In this document: positions 27,479 through 35,632 of the stretch, in pieces
How positions within the stretch are numbered: the stretch's first letter is position 1
Layout: each line of letters starts with the position of its first letter
NCBI RefSeq assembly: GCF_005484985.1
Contig: NZ_CP027942.1
Coordinates: 1,054,001-1,118,000 of the forward strand
Direction: 5' to 3'
From: Agrococcus sp. SGAir0287
Lineage (GTDB): Bacteria > Actinomycetota > Actinomycetes > Actinomycetales > Microbacteriaceae
Length of the DNA: 64,000 nucleotides
The notes under the pieces: generated by a model
What the model saw: the letters and a program-made list of their open reading frames with translations, nothing else
What the model was told of the DNA's origin: nothing
Database searches by the model: none
Position numbers and translations under genes: made by a program

Positions 27479-28365
27479 GACGTCGGAGGAGCGTCCGAGT
27501 CCGCGCCGGGCGCCTCGTCGTCGCCGCGACGCCGCAGCCGATCGAGCGCGCGTCCGCCGAAGCCCGGCCTCCGGTTCGCCTCGTACCCGTGCTGGATGCG
27601 CTCGCTCGCCGACCCCGGCTTCAGCCGCTTGGGCCGCTGCGCCTTCGGCAGCGGCTCGAGGTCGGGGTCGAACCACGCCGGCGGCGGCCCGAAGGCGTCG
27701 CGCGCGTTGCGCACGATGTGGCGGCCGAGGATGTGGTTGCCGACGCCGCCCACGACCGCGCCGATGCCGAACGGCAGCGCGCGGCCGAGCATCGAGCGAC
27801 CCGTCTGCGCCGTCATGCGCTTGAGGAACGCGCGCTTCAGGTAGTCGACGATCGTGTTCGCCACGAAGCCCGACGGCAGCGTCGTCGTGATGAGCTGGCC
27901 CCAGAACGCGTCGCCGCCCGCGCCGCGGCCGAGCGACTGCTCGGTGACGCGCCGCACGAGCGACGAGCCCTCCGAGCCGAGCATGAGCGACATCACGAGC
28001 GCCTTCGCGCGCTCGGGATCCTGCACGTGCAGGCCGTGCACCTCGGTGACGGCCTGCGCGAAGAAGGCGCTCGCCTCGAGGAACGCGACGGTCTCGGCGA
28101 CCGTGAGGCCGAGGGATGCCGCGGTGCCGACGCCCGGTGCCACGGCGGTCGCGCCGACGGCGGCGCCCGACGTCGACACGGCGGCGAGGTACTGCTTCTC
28201 GAGCCGCGCGATGAGCTGCTCGGGCGTGAGCTGCGGATTCTTCCTGCGCACCTCGCGCAGATGGTTCACGACGAGCGGTCGCTGCTTCTGCACCACCGCG
28301 TCGATCGTCTTCACGAGCCAGCCCATGTCCTGCTGGATCTGCGGCTCCCGGCGTGCGTCGCTCAT
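27475..28365 (-). CDS. EcsC family protein
   Basis: A 296-aa EcsC-family protein. The middle has the glycine/alanine-rich helical core typical of the family (AAVGATAVAPGVGTAASLGL, FLEASAFFAQAVTEVHG) and a later hydrophobic patch (GRALPFGIGAVVGGVGNHIL). EcsC proteins accompany ABC transporters in Firmicutes and actinobacteria; their biochemical role is not established. The ATG overlaps the TagH stop (ATGA), so this is the third gene of tagG-tagH-ecsC and may be an accessory to polymer export. GGGGGAAGG precedes the start. The C-terminal tail is rich in Arg, Asp and Pro. Confidence 0.75.
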   Translation of the reverse strand: MSDARREPQIQQDMGWLVKTIDAVVQKQRPLVVNHLREVRRKNPQLTPEQLIARLEKQYLAAVSTSGAAVGATAVAPGVGTAASLGLTVAETVAFLEASAFFAQAVTEVHGLHVQDPERAKALVMSLMLGSEGSSLVRRVTEQSLGRGAGGDAFWGQLITTTLPSGFVANTIVDYLKRAFLKRMTAQTGRSMLGRALPFGIGAVVGGVGNHILGRHIVRNARDAFGPPPAWFDPDLEPLPKAQRPKRLKPGSASERIQHGYEANRRPGFGGRALDRLRRRGDDEAPGADSDAPPTS

Positions 28366-29102
28366 GCCTTCCCCCCGTGGTCTCGTCCGTATCGCTCCAG
28401 CACATCCTCGATGGGACCGTCCATGACGAGCGAGCCCTTGTCGAGGTAGAGGCCCCTGGTGCAGAAGCGCTTGAGATCACGTTCGTTGTGCGAGACGAGG
28501 AAGAGCGTGCGGCCCTCGGCCAGCATCGCCTCGATGCGCTGGTAGCACTGCTCGCGGAACGCCTTGTCGCCCACGGCGAGCACCTCGTCGACGAGCAGGA
28601 TCGGCTCGTCGAGCCGCGACACGACGGAGAACGCGAGCCGCACCTTCATGCCGCTCGAGAGGTGCTTGTACGGCGTGCCGACGAAGTCCTCGATGCCCGC
28701 GAAGCCGATGATCTCGTCGAAGGCGGCATCGATCTCGGCCTTCGTCATCCCGTGCAGCCCCGCGGTCAGGTAGACGTTGTCGCGCACCGTGAGGTCGGCG
28801 ACGAAGCCTCCCGTGATCTCGATGAGCGGGGCGACGCCGCCGTGCACCGCCACCGAGCCCTCGTCGGGCAGGACGACGCCCGCGACGAGCTTCAGCAGCG
28901 TCGACTTGCCCTGGCCGTTGCGGCCGACGACGCCGATCGCCTCGCCCGCCTCCACGCGGAAGGACACGTCGCGCAGCGCCCAGAACTCACCCGGCCGCGT
29001 GCGCCTGGCGCCCCCGGCGAAGAGGTCCTTGAAGGAGCGGCGCGACGAGCGCGTGCGCTTGAAGCGGATGCCGAGGCTCGACGCCTCGATGACGGCGGCC
29101 AT
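28362..29102 (-). CDS. tagH: Teichoic-acid-type ABC exporter ATPase (TagH-like)
   Basis: A 246-aa ABC ATPase. Walker A GVVGRNGQGKSTLLKL, the polymer-exporter feature GGVAPLIEITGGF after it, signature HLSSGMKVRLAFSV, Walker B EPILLVDEVLAVGDKAF and switch VSHNERDL. The RNGQGKST loop and LIEIxxGF are typical of TagH/Wzt-class ATPases, which power lipid-linked teichoic acid or O-antigen export. It lacks the extra C-terminal domain found in Bacillus TagH and in carbohydrate-recognising Wzt. Its ATG overlaps the TagG stop by one base (TGATG) and its stop overlaps the EcsC start. Confidence 0.88.
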   Translation of the reverse strand: MAAVIEASSLGIRFKRTRSSRRSFKDLFAGGARRTRPGEFWALRDVSFRVEAGEAIGVVGRNGQGKSTLLKLVAGVVLPDEGSVAVHGGVAPLIEITGGFVADLTVRDNVYLTAGLHGMTKAEIDAAFDEIIGFAGIEDFVGTPYKHLSSGMKVRLAFSVVSRLDEPILLVDEVLAVGDKAFREQCYQRIEAMLAEGRTLFLVSHNERDLKRFCTRGLYLDKGSLVMDGPIEDVLERYGRDHGGKA

Positions 29103-29929
29103 CACACCTCCTTCAGCACGGCGCCGATGCTGCGGCGGAAGACGAGGATGCCGACGAGCAGCACGAGCGCGGTGATGCCGGCGGAGATGCCGACGGCCGT
29201 CCAGTCGAGCGCCTCCGGGAAGAACGTCGAGCGGTAGATCGACAGGATGCCGGCGAGCGGGTTGAGGGCGCCGAGCGTCTGCAGGCTCGCGGGCAGGTCG
29301 CCGAGGTCGTAGATGATGGGCGTCGCGTAGAACGCGAACCGCAGCACGAGCTTGACGGCGCGCTCGAGGTCGCGGAAGAAGACCGTGAGCGGCGCGACGA
29401 TGAGGCCGATGCCGAGCACGAGCGCCGCCTGCAGCACGATGCCGAGGGGGAAGAGCACGATCTCCCAGCCCACGTGCACGAGGTCCCAGCCGAGCGTCGC
29501 GCCCGCGATCACCGCGAACAGGGCGAGCACGGGCAACGACGCGACGAACTCGATGCCCTTCGCGAGCGTCAGTCGCGCGACCCAGATCGTCGGCGGCACC
29601 TTCGTTGAGCGGATGAGCCGGGCCTCCTTGATGAAGGCGCGCGTCGAGTCCGACACGGCGCCGCTCATCCACATCCACGGCAGCAGACCGCTCAGCAGGA
29701 ACACGATGTACGGCTCGTAGCCGACGTCGCGCTGGAAGACGACGGTGAAGACGAAGTAGTAGATCGCGCTCATCGCGAGCGGATCGAGCACCGACCAGAG
29801 GTAGCCGAGGAACGACGTGGAGTACCGCACCCGAAGGTCGCGGGACGTGAGCAGCCACAGGCTGTGCCGATAGCGACGAGCGGGCGACCAGGAGTCGCGA
29901 GCGTGCGTCGGGGCGGTCACCCTCGTCAT
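29102..29929 (-). CDS. tagG: Teichoic-acid-type ABC exporter permease (TagG-like)
   Basis: A 275-aa ABC-2 type permease. The amphipathic N-terminus SLWLLTSRDLRVRYSTSFLG is the usual lead into the first helix. About six membrane helices follow (AMSAIYYFVFTVVF, VFLLSGLLPWMWMSG, FVASLPVLALFAVIAG and so on) and the late NPLAGILSIYRSTFF is diagnostic of polysaccharide/teichoic exporters. It forms the channel with TagH. The first ATG is 29929. However, TAGGAT at 29928-29933 lies 7 nt before the in-frame GTG at 29920, so a leaderless start there, three codons shorter, is likely. Confidence 0.88.
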   Translation of the reverse strand: MTRVTAPTHARDSWSPARRYRHSLWLLTSRDLRVRYSTSFLGYLWSVLDPLAMSAIYYFVFTVVFQRDVGYEPYIVFLLSGLLPWMWMSGAVSDSTRAFIKEARLIRSTKVPPTIWVARLTLAKGIEFVASLPVLALFAVIAGATLGWDLVHVGWEIVLFPLGIVLQAALVLGIGLIVAPLTVFFRDLERAVKLVLRFAFYATPIIYDLGDLPASLQTLGALNPLAGILSIYRSTFFPEALDWTAVGISAGITALVLLVGILVFRRSIGAVLKEV

Positions 29930-29933
29930 CCTA
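29928..29933 (-). promoter_or_regulatory. -10 box of the tagGH-ecsC operon
   Basis: TAGGAT on the minus strand, 7 nt before GTG 29920. It overlaps the ATG at 29929, which argues for initiation at 29920. Confidence 0.4.
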
Positions 29934-29950
29934 GGTCGCCGGACACGCAG

Positions 29951-29982
29951 CGACGCCGGTCGCCACGAGGCGACCGGCGTCG
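29951..29982 (-). terminator. Hairpin terminator after the LicC-like gene
   Basis: A perfect 14-bp inverted repeat (CGACGCCGGTCGCC and its complement) with loop ACGA. It starts 7 nt after the stop of the nucleotidyltransferase gene and lies upstream of tagG, so the two are separate transcripts. Confidence 0.8.
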
Positions 29983-29989
29983 AGTGCGA

Positions 29990-30679
29990 TCAGACGTAGA
30001 GGTTCGCTCGGTCGAGGTCCTCGGCGAAGTCGACCTCCACCGCGAACAGGTCCGAGATGTCGAGCGGCTGCACCCGGATGCCGGACTCGGCGATCGCGGT
30101 CTCGATGCCACGCTCGAAGTAGTCCTGCGCGTCGCAGCGCTGCAGGTGGCGGATGAGCGTGGCCTTGTCGGTCGACGAGATGAAGTTGATGCCGATGGCC
30201 TCGCCGAGGCCGCCCTTCACGGTCTTCGACAGCTCCGCGATGTCGCCACGCGCGTCGAGGGTGTACTTGACCTCCTCGTCGGAGACCTTCGAGGTGTCGA
30301 CGGCGACCGTCGACTGGTCGGCGGCGACCCGCTCGGCGACGCGTGCCAGGAGCGAGGGGTGGAAGACGACGTCGCCGTTCATCCACAGGACGCCGCCCGG
30401 CTTCGACGCGCGCAGCGCGCGCAGGAGCGACTTCGACGTGTTGGTCACGTCGTACTCGTCGTTGTAGACGTACGTGTTCTCGGGGAACGCGTCGATGATG
30501 TGGTCGGCCTTGTAGCCCACGACGGTCGTGATGCGCGCGTCGTCGAAGGCGGCGTGGATGTTCTCCACCTGCTGCTGCATGATGGTGCGGCCGTCGTTCA
30601 GCACCGTCAGGCTCTTGGGCAGCGAACGGCCCAGGCGCGAGCCCATGCCGGCTGCCAGGATCACGATCTGCGTGGTCAT
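29990..30679 (-). CDS. LicC-like sugar/phosphocholine nucleotidyltransferase
   Basis: A 229-aa NTP-transferase. The N-terminal nucleotide loop is VILAAGMGSRLGRSLPKSL, followed by TVVGYKADHIIDAF, VYNDEYDVTNTSKSLLRAL and the metal-binding VLWMNGDVVFHPSLL. This layout is closest to the LicC/phosphocholine cytidylyltransferase group, which makes CDP-activated groups for teichoic acid decoration. In this locus it could supply a CDP-alditol or CDP-choline-like donor for the TagF-like enzymes. The ATG at 30679 is preceded by GGAGAAGG. An in-frame ATG at 30718 would add 13 unlikely residues. Confidence 0.75.
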   Translation of the reverse strand: MTTQIVILAAGMGSRLGRSLPKSLTVLNDGRTIMQQQVENIHAAFDDARITTVVGYKADHIIDAFPENTYVYNDEYDVTNTSKSLLRALRASKPGGVLWMNGDVVFHPSLLARVAERVAADQSTVAVDTSKVSDEEVKYTLDARGDIAELSKTVKGGLGEAIGINFISSTDKATLIRHLQRCDAQDYFERGIETAIAESGIRVQPLDISDLFAVEVDFAEDLDRANLYV

Positions 30680-30739
30680 TGCCTTCTCCAATGCGGTGGT
30701 GCGGGACGGCCCGATCATGGCCTGTTCCCCTGACGTTCA

Positions 30740-30756
30740 CCCAGGTCGCACCTGGG
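30740..30756. promoter_or_regulatory. Inverted repeat, possible operator
   Basis: CCCAGGT-CGC-ACCTGGG, a perfect 7-bp inverted repeat about 60 bp upstream of the LicC-like gene. It is in the right place for a regulator site or 5'-leader hairpin. The rest of the non-coding stretch 30680-30992 shows only the two candidate promoters of the ABC gene. Confidence 0.3.
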
Positions 30757-30979
30757 AGACACCTCACTGTGCCGTCCTCCAGGGTACCAGCCGGTCGCGT
30801 CGAGCAGCCAGAGGGGTTGCGCGCGCGTCGGAGCCGTGGATGGATGCGTACGCTCTGGCCATGGAGCCCGACGTCCCGCGCGGACACGGCGAGCCACCGC
30901 GAGCGGTCGCGCGTCGGTGGTGGTGGACGTCTGCGACGCCCGGCGTCGGCGCGGCGGCGAACCTCCAGGCCGTACCCCA

Positions 30980-30985
30980 TACGGT
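30980..30985 (+). promoter_or_regulatory. -10 box of the ABC ATPase gene (leaderless)
   Basis: TACGGT, 7 nt before the GTG at 30993. A second hexamer, TACGCT at 30849-30854, lies 6 nt before an in-frame ATG at 30861, so two nested leaderless starts are possible. Confidence 0.4.
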
Positions 30986-30992
30986 GGATGCC

Positions 30993-32495
30993 GTGGGTGC
31001 CGGAGATCAGAGACGACCGTTCGCGGAGCTGACTCCCGAGGAGCAGGCCGAGCGGCGGCGCGAGGCCGCGCGCAAGGCGGCCGCCACGCGCGCTCGCAAC
31101 CGGGCGAGGCAGGCGGCGCAGGCGAAGGCGCAGGCGCAGGCTGCTGCGGGGTCGGCGCCCGAGGCGGCTCCCGCGACCCCCGAGCCGGCTGCCGCGACGC
31201 CCGAGCCTGCAGCCGACGCGCCCGTCGACGACGACCAGGACGTCGTCGTCGAGGAGGTGCAGTCCGCCGAGCGCGAGGCGCAGGCGCCCACGTCGACGGA
31301 CGACGTCGAGCCCGAGGCGACGCCCGCGTCGATCGACGAGCAGGACCTGACCGAGGAGCCTGCGCCAGAGCCCGCCAGCGAGCCCGAGCCGGACGGCGAC
31401 CCCGAGCCGGCGGACGAGGCGCAGCCCGTCCACGAGCCCGAGCCAGAGCCCGAGCCCGTCCGCATCGCCGATCCCGTGGTCGAGGGCGCCGCCGAGGAAC
31501 CCGCGCCTGAGCCCGAGCCCGCGCCCGTCGGCATCGCCGACCCCGTGGTCGAGCACGTCGCGGACCCCGTGGTCGAGCGTGTCGGCGAGGAGCCCGAGCC
31601 CGAGTCCCAGCTCGCCAGGCCCACGGAGGACGAGGGCGATCCCGACGACGAGCCCGTCGAGGTCGTGGGCGTGCAGTCGGCGATCGACGAGTCGCCGGTC
31701 GCCGCGCCGAGCGACTCCACGGCGTCGCACGCCGACGCCCGGCCCGCCGTCGTGCTGCGGCTGGAGGGCGTCACCCGGCGCTTCGGCACGACGCTCGCGG
31801 TCGACGACGTGCTTCTCGAGGTGCGTGCGGGGGAGTGCCACGGCATCGTGGGCCCGAACGGCGCGGGCAAGTCGACGACGGTGTCCATCGCGAGCGGTCT
31901 CATGCGCCCGACGACGGGCACCGTGCAGGTGGGCGGCCGGGACGTGCGCGCGCGCGGCGTGCAGTCGCTGCTCGGCGTCGTGCCCGATCGCATGCGGCTC
32001 TTCGACCGGCTCACGGGACGGCAGCTGCTCGTCCACGCGGCGATGCTGCGGCGGGTACCCCGTGCGGAGGCCATCACGAGGGCCGCGACGCTGCTCGAGC
32101 GGTTCGAGCTCACGCCCGACGCCGATCGCCTCGTGTCGGACTACTCCATCGGCATGCAGCAGCTGATCGGCATCGCCGCTGCCCTCATCCACGCGCCGCG
32201 CGTCGTCGTGCTCGACGAGCCGTTCGAGTCGATCGATCCGGTCGCGACCGACACGATCCTGTCGATCCTCGCCGACCTGCGTCGGCGCGGCGGTGCCGTC
32301 GTGCTCACGAGCCACGACATGGCGCTCGTCGAGCGCGCCTGCGACCACGTCGTCGTGCTGCAGGACGGCGTGGTGCGCGCCTCCGGCCCCATCGACGAGG
32401 TCCGCGACGGCATGCGCCTCGAGGATCGCTTCGCCCGTCTCGTCGGCTCGTCGCCGCATCAGGAGCTGCCGTGGCTCTCGCCATCGCTCGACTGA
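30993..32495 (+). CDS. ABC transporter ATPase with long disordered N-terminal region
   Basis: 500 aa. Residues 1-45 are a basic, Ala/Arg-rich helix (FAELTPEEQAERRREAARKA). Residues 45-245 are an acidic Pro/Glu/Ala-rich tract with three IADPVVE/VADPVVE units. The ABC domain follows (about 250-490): Walker A GIVGPNGAGKSTTVS, degenerate signature DYSIGMQQLIGIAAAL, Walker B RVVVLDEPFESIDPVA, switch LTSHDMAL. The Q-loop region LLGVVPDRMRLFDRLTG fits an ABC-2/CcmA-type exporter. It is coupled to the next membrane gene by a 25-bp overlap; the substrate is unknown. GTG 30993 is set by TACGGT 7 nt upstream; ATG 30861 is the alternative. Confidence 0.75.
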   Translation: MGAGDQRRPFAELTPEEQAERRREAARKAAATRARNRARQAAQAKAQAQAAAGSAPEAAPATPEPAAATPEPAADAPVDDDQDVVVEEVQSAEREAQAPTSTDDVEPEATPASIDEQDLTEEPAPEPASEPEPDGDPEPADEAQPVHEPEPEPEPVRIADPVVEGAAEEPAPEPEPAPVGIADPVVEHVADPVVERVGEEPEPESQLARPTEDEGDPDDEPVEVVGVQSAIDESPVAAPSDSTASHADARPAVVLRLEGVTRRFGTTLAVDDVLLEVRAGECHGIVGPNGAGKSTTVSIASGLMRPTTGTVQVGGRDVRARGVQSLLGVVPDRMRLFDRLTGRQLLVHAAMLRRVPRAEAITRAATLLERFELTPDADRLVSDYSIGMQQLIGIAAALIHAPRVVVLDEPFESIDPVATDTILSILADLRRRGGAVVLTSHDMALVERACDHVVVLQDGVVRASGPIDEVRDGMRLEDRFARLVGSSPHQELPWLSPSLD

Positions 32496-33913
32496 GGCTC
32501 GCGGCCCTCGCGTCGCTGCGTCGCGACCCGCGCGGCATCGCCCGCGCGGCGCTGCCGTGGATCGTCGCGGTCGTGCTCGCGGCGGCGATCATCGCGATCG
32601 CCGTGCGCGGCATGCTGCCGTCGGTGCTCGCGACGACCGCGGTCGTCGTCGTGGCCGCGGGCGTCGGGCTGCTCGGCGCCCGAGACGCCGCACTCGATCC
32701 GCGCGCCTTCCGTGGCATCGCGACGCCCGCGCCCGTCGCCCTCGGCACGGCGATCGGCGCGCTCGTCTCGCCGATCACGATCGTGGCGCTCGGCGTCGGC
32801 ATCGCATGCGGCATCGACGAGGGGTCGCCGCTCGGAGCACTCGCCGCGCTCCTGCTCGCCGTCACCGCCGCGCTCGTGCGCCTCGTGGTCGACGTCGGCT
32901 CGGCGCGCGAGACGCGACCCTGGACGGCGGCGGCCGTGCTCGTCGTGCTCGCTGCCCTCGCGCTCGCACCGCTCGTGGCCGGGCTCGAGGCGGGCATCGC
33001 GACGCTGGCGGGCTCGCCCTTCGCGGCCTCCACCGGCTGGCTGCTCGTCCCCGCTCGCATCCTCGTCGCCATCGCATCGATCGTCGTGCTCGCCGGCCTC
33101 TGGCTCGCCATCGTCGCGTGGCGGATGGCGCGCGTCGGACGCCCGCGCCTGCGCGCGCACCTCGGGCTCCTCCGAGTGGTGCCGGCGCGTCCCTGGGCCG
33201 TCGTCGCTGCGCGCACGCTCACCGGCTGGGCGCGAGACCGCCGCTACCACGCGATCGCGATCGCGGTCGTCGCGCTGCCCGTGCTGCTCGCGACGCCGCT
33301 GTGGCTCGCCGGCATGCCGCGCGAGACGTGGACGCTGCTGCCGGTCGGGGTGCTCGCGCTCTTCGTCGGCTGGTCGATCCACGACGACACCGCCTACGAC
33401 GGCTCCGCCTGGTGGATGCACCTGGCCGCCCGCGTGCCCGGCTGGCAGGACCGCCTGGGGCGCGTGCTGCCGCTCGCCGTCGTCGCGACGGCGCTCGTGG
33501 TCGCGGCAGCCGTCATCGGCGTGCGCGTGCACGGCGACGAGTCCCTCGTCGCGCCGGTGCTCGGTGCGGCGATCGCCTTGCTCGGCTCGGGCCTCGCGGT
33601 CTCGTCCGTCGTCAGCGCCGCCTGGCCGTACGCGGTCTCGGGCCCCGAGGCGAGCGTCTTCCAGGCGCCGGCGTCGCAGTCGTGGACGGCGGCGTTCACG
33701 CAGGCCGGCGCGCTCCTCGCGTCCGCCGGCGTCGCAGCGCCCATCGTCGTGCCCGTCGTGCTCGAGGCGATCGACCTTCGTGCGCCGGACGCCATGTGGG
33801 GCTGGCTGGGCGCCGGCTACGCGTTCGTCGTCGTCGTGCTCGGCATCATCATCGGCGGCTGGATCCTCGACCGTCGTGGCCCCGAGGTGCTCTCGAGCGC
33901 GATGCGGGACTGA
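32471..33913 (+). CDS. Polytopic membrane protein, ABC permease partner
   Basis: A 480-aa protein made almost entirely of hydrophobic helices, about 12 (ALPWIVAVVLAAAIIAIAV, VLATTAVVVVAAGVGLLG, PIVVPVVLEAIDL, AFVVVVLGIIIGGWIL). Two short soluble loops carry Arg/Trp-rich segments (LLRVVPARPWAVVAARTL). GTG 32471 lies inside the end of the ATPase gene and the two are translationally coupled, so it is most likely the permease of that ABC system. I recognise no specific family. The frame upstream of 32471 reads through the ATPase gene in another phase and is not part of it. Confidence 0.7.
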   Translation: MALAIARLRLAALASLRRDPRGIARAALPWIVAVVLAAAIIAIAVRGMLPSVLATTAVVVVAAGVGLLGARDAALDPRAFRGIATPAPVALGTAIGALVSPITIVALGVGIACGIDEGSPLGALAALLLAVTAALVRLVVDVGSARETRPWTAAAVLVVLAALALAPLVAGLEAGIATLAGSPFAASTGWLLVPARILVAIASIVVLAGLWLAIVAWRMARVGRPRLRAHLGLLRVVPARPWAVVAARTLTGWARDRRYHAIAIAVVALPVLLATPLWLAGMPRETWTLLPVGVLALFVGWSIHDDTAYDGSAWWMHLAARVPGWQDRLGRVLPLAVVATALVVAAAVIGVRVHGDESLVAPVLGAAIALLGSGLAVSSVVSAAWPYAVSGPEASVFQAPASQSWTAAFTQAGALLASAGVAAPIVVPVVLEAIDLRAPDAMWGWLGAGYAFVVVVLGIIIGGWILDRRGPEVLSSAMRD

Positions 33914-33998
33914 GCGTCGCGACCGCCCGCGGGCCGGCATCCTCGAGCGCCGTCGCAAGGCCCCGCGACGCGTGGGGCGACCGTGGGAGACTGGGCGC

Positions 33999-34268
33999 AT
34001 GAGCGATCCCTCCACGCCAGGCACGCCCGGCGGCACCGACGTGCTCGACCGCGAGCTCGAGGAGCTGCTGCGGCAGGAGCAGGTCGACGACGGCGACCAC
34101 GACCGCTTCTCGCACTACGTGAAGAAGGAGAAGATCCTGCAGTCGGCGATCACCGGCAAGCCGGTGCGCGCCCTGTGCGGCAAGAAGTGGACGCCGGGGC
34201 GCGACCCCGAGAAGTTCCCGATCTGCCCCACCTGCAAGGAGATCTACGAGGGCCTCAAGGACGAGTGA
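33999..34268 (+). CDS. DUF3039 family protein
   Basis: An 89-aa DUF3039 protein, common in actinobacteria. The N-terminus is flexible (SDPSTPGTPGGTDVLD), then the conserved core HDRFSHYVKKEKILQSAITG, VRALCGKKWTPGRDPEKFPI and CPTCKEIYEG. Three cysteines (ALCGK, CPTC) suggest zinc binding. Function unknown. Single gene: a GAGACT hexamer lies 6 nt before the ATG and a bidirectional hairpin follows the stop. Confidence 0.85.
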   Translation: MSDPSTPGTPGGTDVLDRELEELLRQEQVDDGDHDRFSHYVKKEKILQSAITGKPVRALCGKKWTPGRDPEKFPICPTCKEIYEGLKDE

Positions 34269-34269
34269 G

Positions 34270-34295
34270 GCTCGGCCCGTCGCGTCGGGCCGAGC
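34270..34295. terminator. Bidirectional hairpin between the DUF3039 gene and pncB
   Basis: A 10-bp perfect inverted repeat (GCTCGGCCCG and its complement, loop TCGCGT) fills the 30-bp gap between the two convergent stop codons. It can terminate both genes. Confidence 0.75.
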
Positions 34296-34298
34296 GCG

Positions 34299-35597
34299 TC
34301 ACCGGAAGACGGTCGGGATGACGGGCTCGCCGCGGGCGAGCCTCGTCGCGTCGCTCGGCAGCTCGGCGATCGCCGCTGCGCAGCGCTCCCGCGCCGCGGC
34401 GACGCCCGCGGGGCCGCGGTGCTCGTCGACGACGACGCCCTGCTGCACAAGCGGCACCTGCAGCGTGCGACCGATCGTCGTGTCCGGCTCGCCGCCGACG
34501 AAGACGGTCTCCTCCGTCGCCACGCCGTCGACGAGCGTGCGCACCGCCGTCTTCTCGCCACCGTGCGAGGCCTTGCCGTCGGAGCGCTTCGCGACGTCGA
34601 CCCAGGAGCCGTCGTCCGCCTGGTGCGCGACGAGCTTGTAGACCATGCCGGCGGCGGGGGAGCCGGAGCCGGTGACGACGCTCGTGCCGACGCCGTACGC
34701 GTCGACGGGGCTCGCGCGGAGGCCGGCGATCGCGTGCTCGTCGAGGTCGCTCGTCACGGTGATGCGCGTGCCCGTCGCGCCGAGCGCGTCGAGCTGCGCG
34801 CGCACGCGCTGCGCCGTCTCGACGAGGTCGCCGGAGTCGATGCGCACGCCGCCGAGGCCCGTGCCCGCCACCCGCACCGCCGTCTCGACGCCCTGCTCGA
34901 TGTCGTACGTGTCGACGAGCAGCGTCGTGCCCGTGCCGAGCGCGGCGACCTGCGCGGCGAACGCCTCCTCCTCGCTGTCGTGCAGCAGCGTGAACGAGTG
35001 CGCCGCCGTGCCCATCGTGGGGATGCCCCACGTCGCGCCCGCCGCGAGGTTCGAGGTGGCGGAGAAGCCCGCGATGTACGCGGCGCGCGCGGCCGCGACC
35101 GCCGCATCCTCGTTGGCTCGGCGCGAGCCCATCTCGGCGACGGGGCGCCCCTTCGCCGCCTGCACCATGCGCGTCGCGGCGTTCGCGACCGCGGAGTCGT
35201 AGTTGAGCACCGAGAGCGCGAGCGTCTCGAGCACGACGCACTCGGCGAAGGTGCCCTCGACGACGAGCAGCGGGCTGCCGGGGAAGTACGCCTCGCCCTC
35301 GCCGTAGCCGCGCACGTCGCCGGAGAAGCGGTAGTCGGCGAGCCAGTCGAGCGTCGCGTCGCTCACGACGCGCTCGCGCCGCAGGAAGGCGAGGTCGGCG
35401 TGGTCGAAGCGGAAGCGCTCGATGGCGTCGAGGAGGCGGCCCGTGCCCGCGACGACGCCGTAGCGTCGCGCACCCGGCAGCCGCCTCGCGAACGCCTCGA
35501 AGACGCTCGGCCGCAGCCCGCGGCCGTTCGCGAGCGTCGCGTCGATCATCGTCAGCTCGTACCGGTCGGTCTGCAGCGCCGTGGTCGCGGTGGTCAC
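34299..35597 (-). CDS. pncB: Nicotinate phosphoribosyltransferase
   Basis: 432 aa. It converts nicotinate and PRPP (with ATP) to nicotinate mononucleotide in the Preiss-Handler NAD salvage route. Seen: [18 protein letters not shown] at the N-terminus, [20 protein letters not shown], the [20 protein letters not shown] catalytic region, GTMAHSFT-like [34 protein letters not shown] and [13 protein letters not shown], and [17 protein letters not shown]. The set is complete. GTG 35597 has TAGGCT 6 nt upstream, in a very compact promoter shared with the divergent GNAT gene. Confidence 0.93.
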   Translation of the reverse strand: MTTATTALQTDRYELTMIDATLANGRGLRPSVFEAFARRLPGARRYGVVAGTGRLLDAIERFRFDHADLAFLRRERVVSDATLDWLADYRFSGDVRGYGEGEAYFPGSPLLVVEGTFAECVVLETLALSVLNYDSAVANAATRMVQAAKGRPVAEMGSRRANEDAAVAAARAAYIAGFSATSNLAAGATWGIPTMGTAAHSFTLLHDSEEEAFAAQVAALGTGTTLLVDTYDIEQGVETAVRVAGTGLGGVRIDSGDLVETAQRVRAQLDALGATGTRITVTSDLDEHAIAGLRASPVDAYGVGTSVVTGSGSPAAGMVYKLVAHQADDGSWVDVAKRSDGKASHGGEKTAVRTLVDGVATEETVFVGGEPDTTIGRTLQVPLVQQGVVVDEHRGPAGVAAARERCAAAIAELPSDATRLARGEPVIPTVFR

Positions 35598-35603
35598 CCG
35601 GCC

Positions 35604-35609
35604 AGCCTA
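35604..35609 (-). promoter_or_regulatory. -10 box of pncB (leaderless)
   Basis: TAGGCT on the minus strand, 6 nt before GTG 35597 and only 8 bp from the opposing -10 at 35618. Confidence 0.5.
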
Positions 35610-35617
35610 TGCATGCC

Positions 35618-35623
35618 TAGGCT
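35618..35623 (+). promoter_or_regulatory. -10 box of the GNAT gene
   Basis: TAGGCT, 9 nt before the ATG at 35633. With the pncB -10 it forms the near-palindrome AGCCTATGCATGCCTAGGCT (35604-35623). Confidence 0.45.
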
Positions 35624-35632
35624 GGTTCGGTC

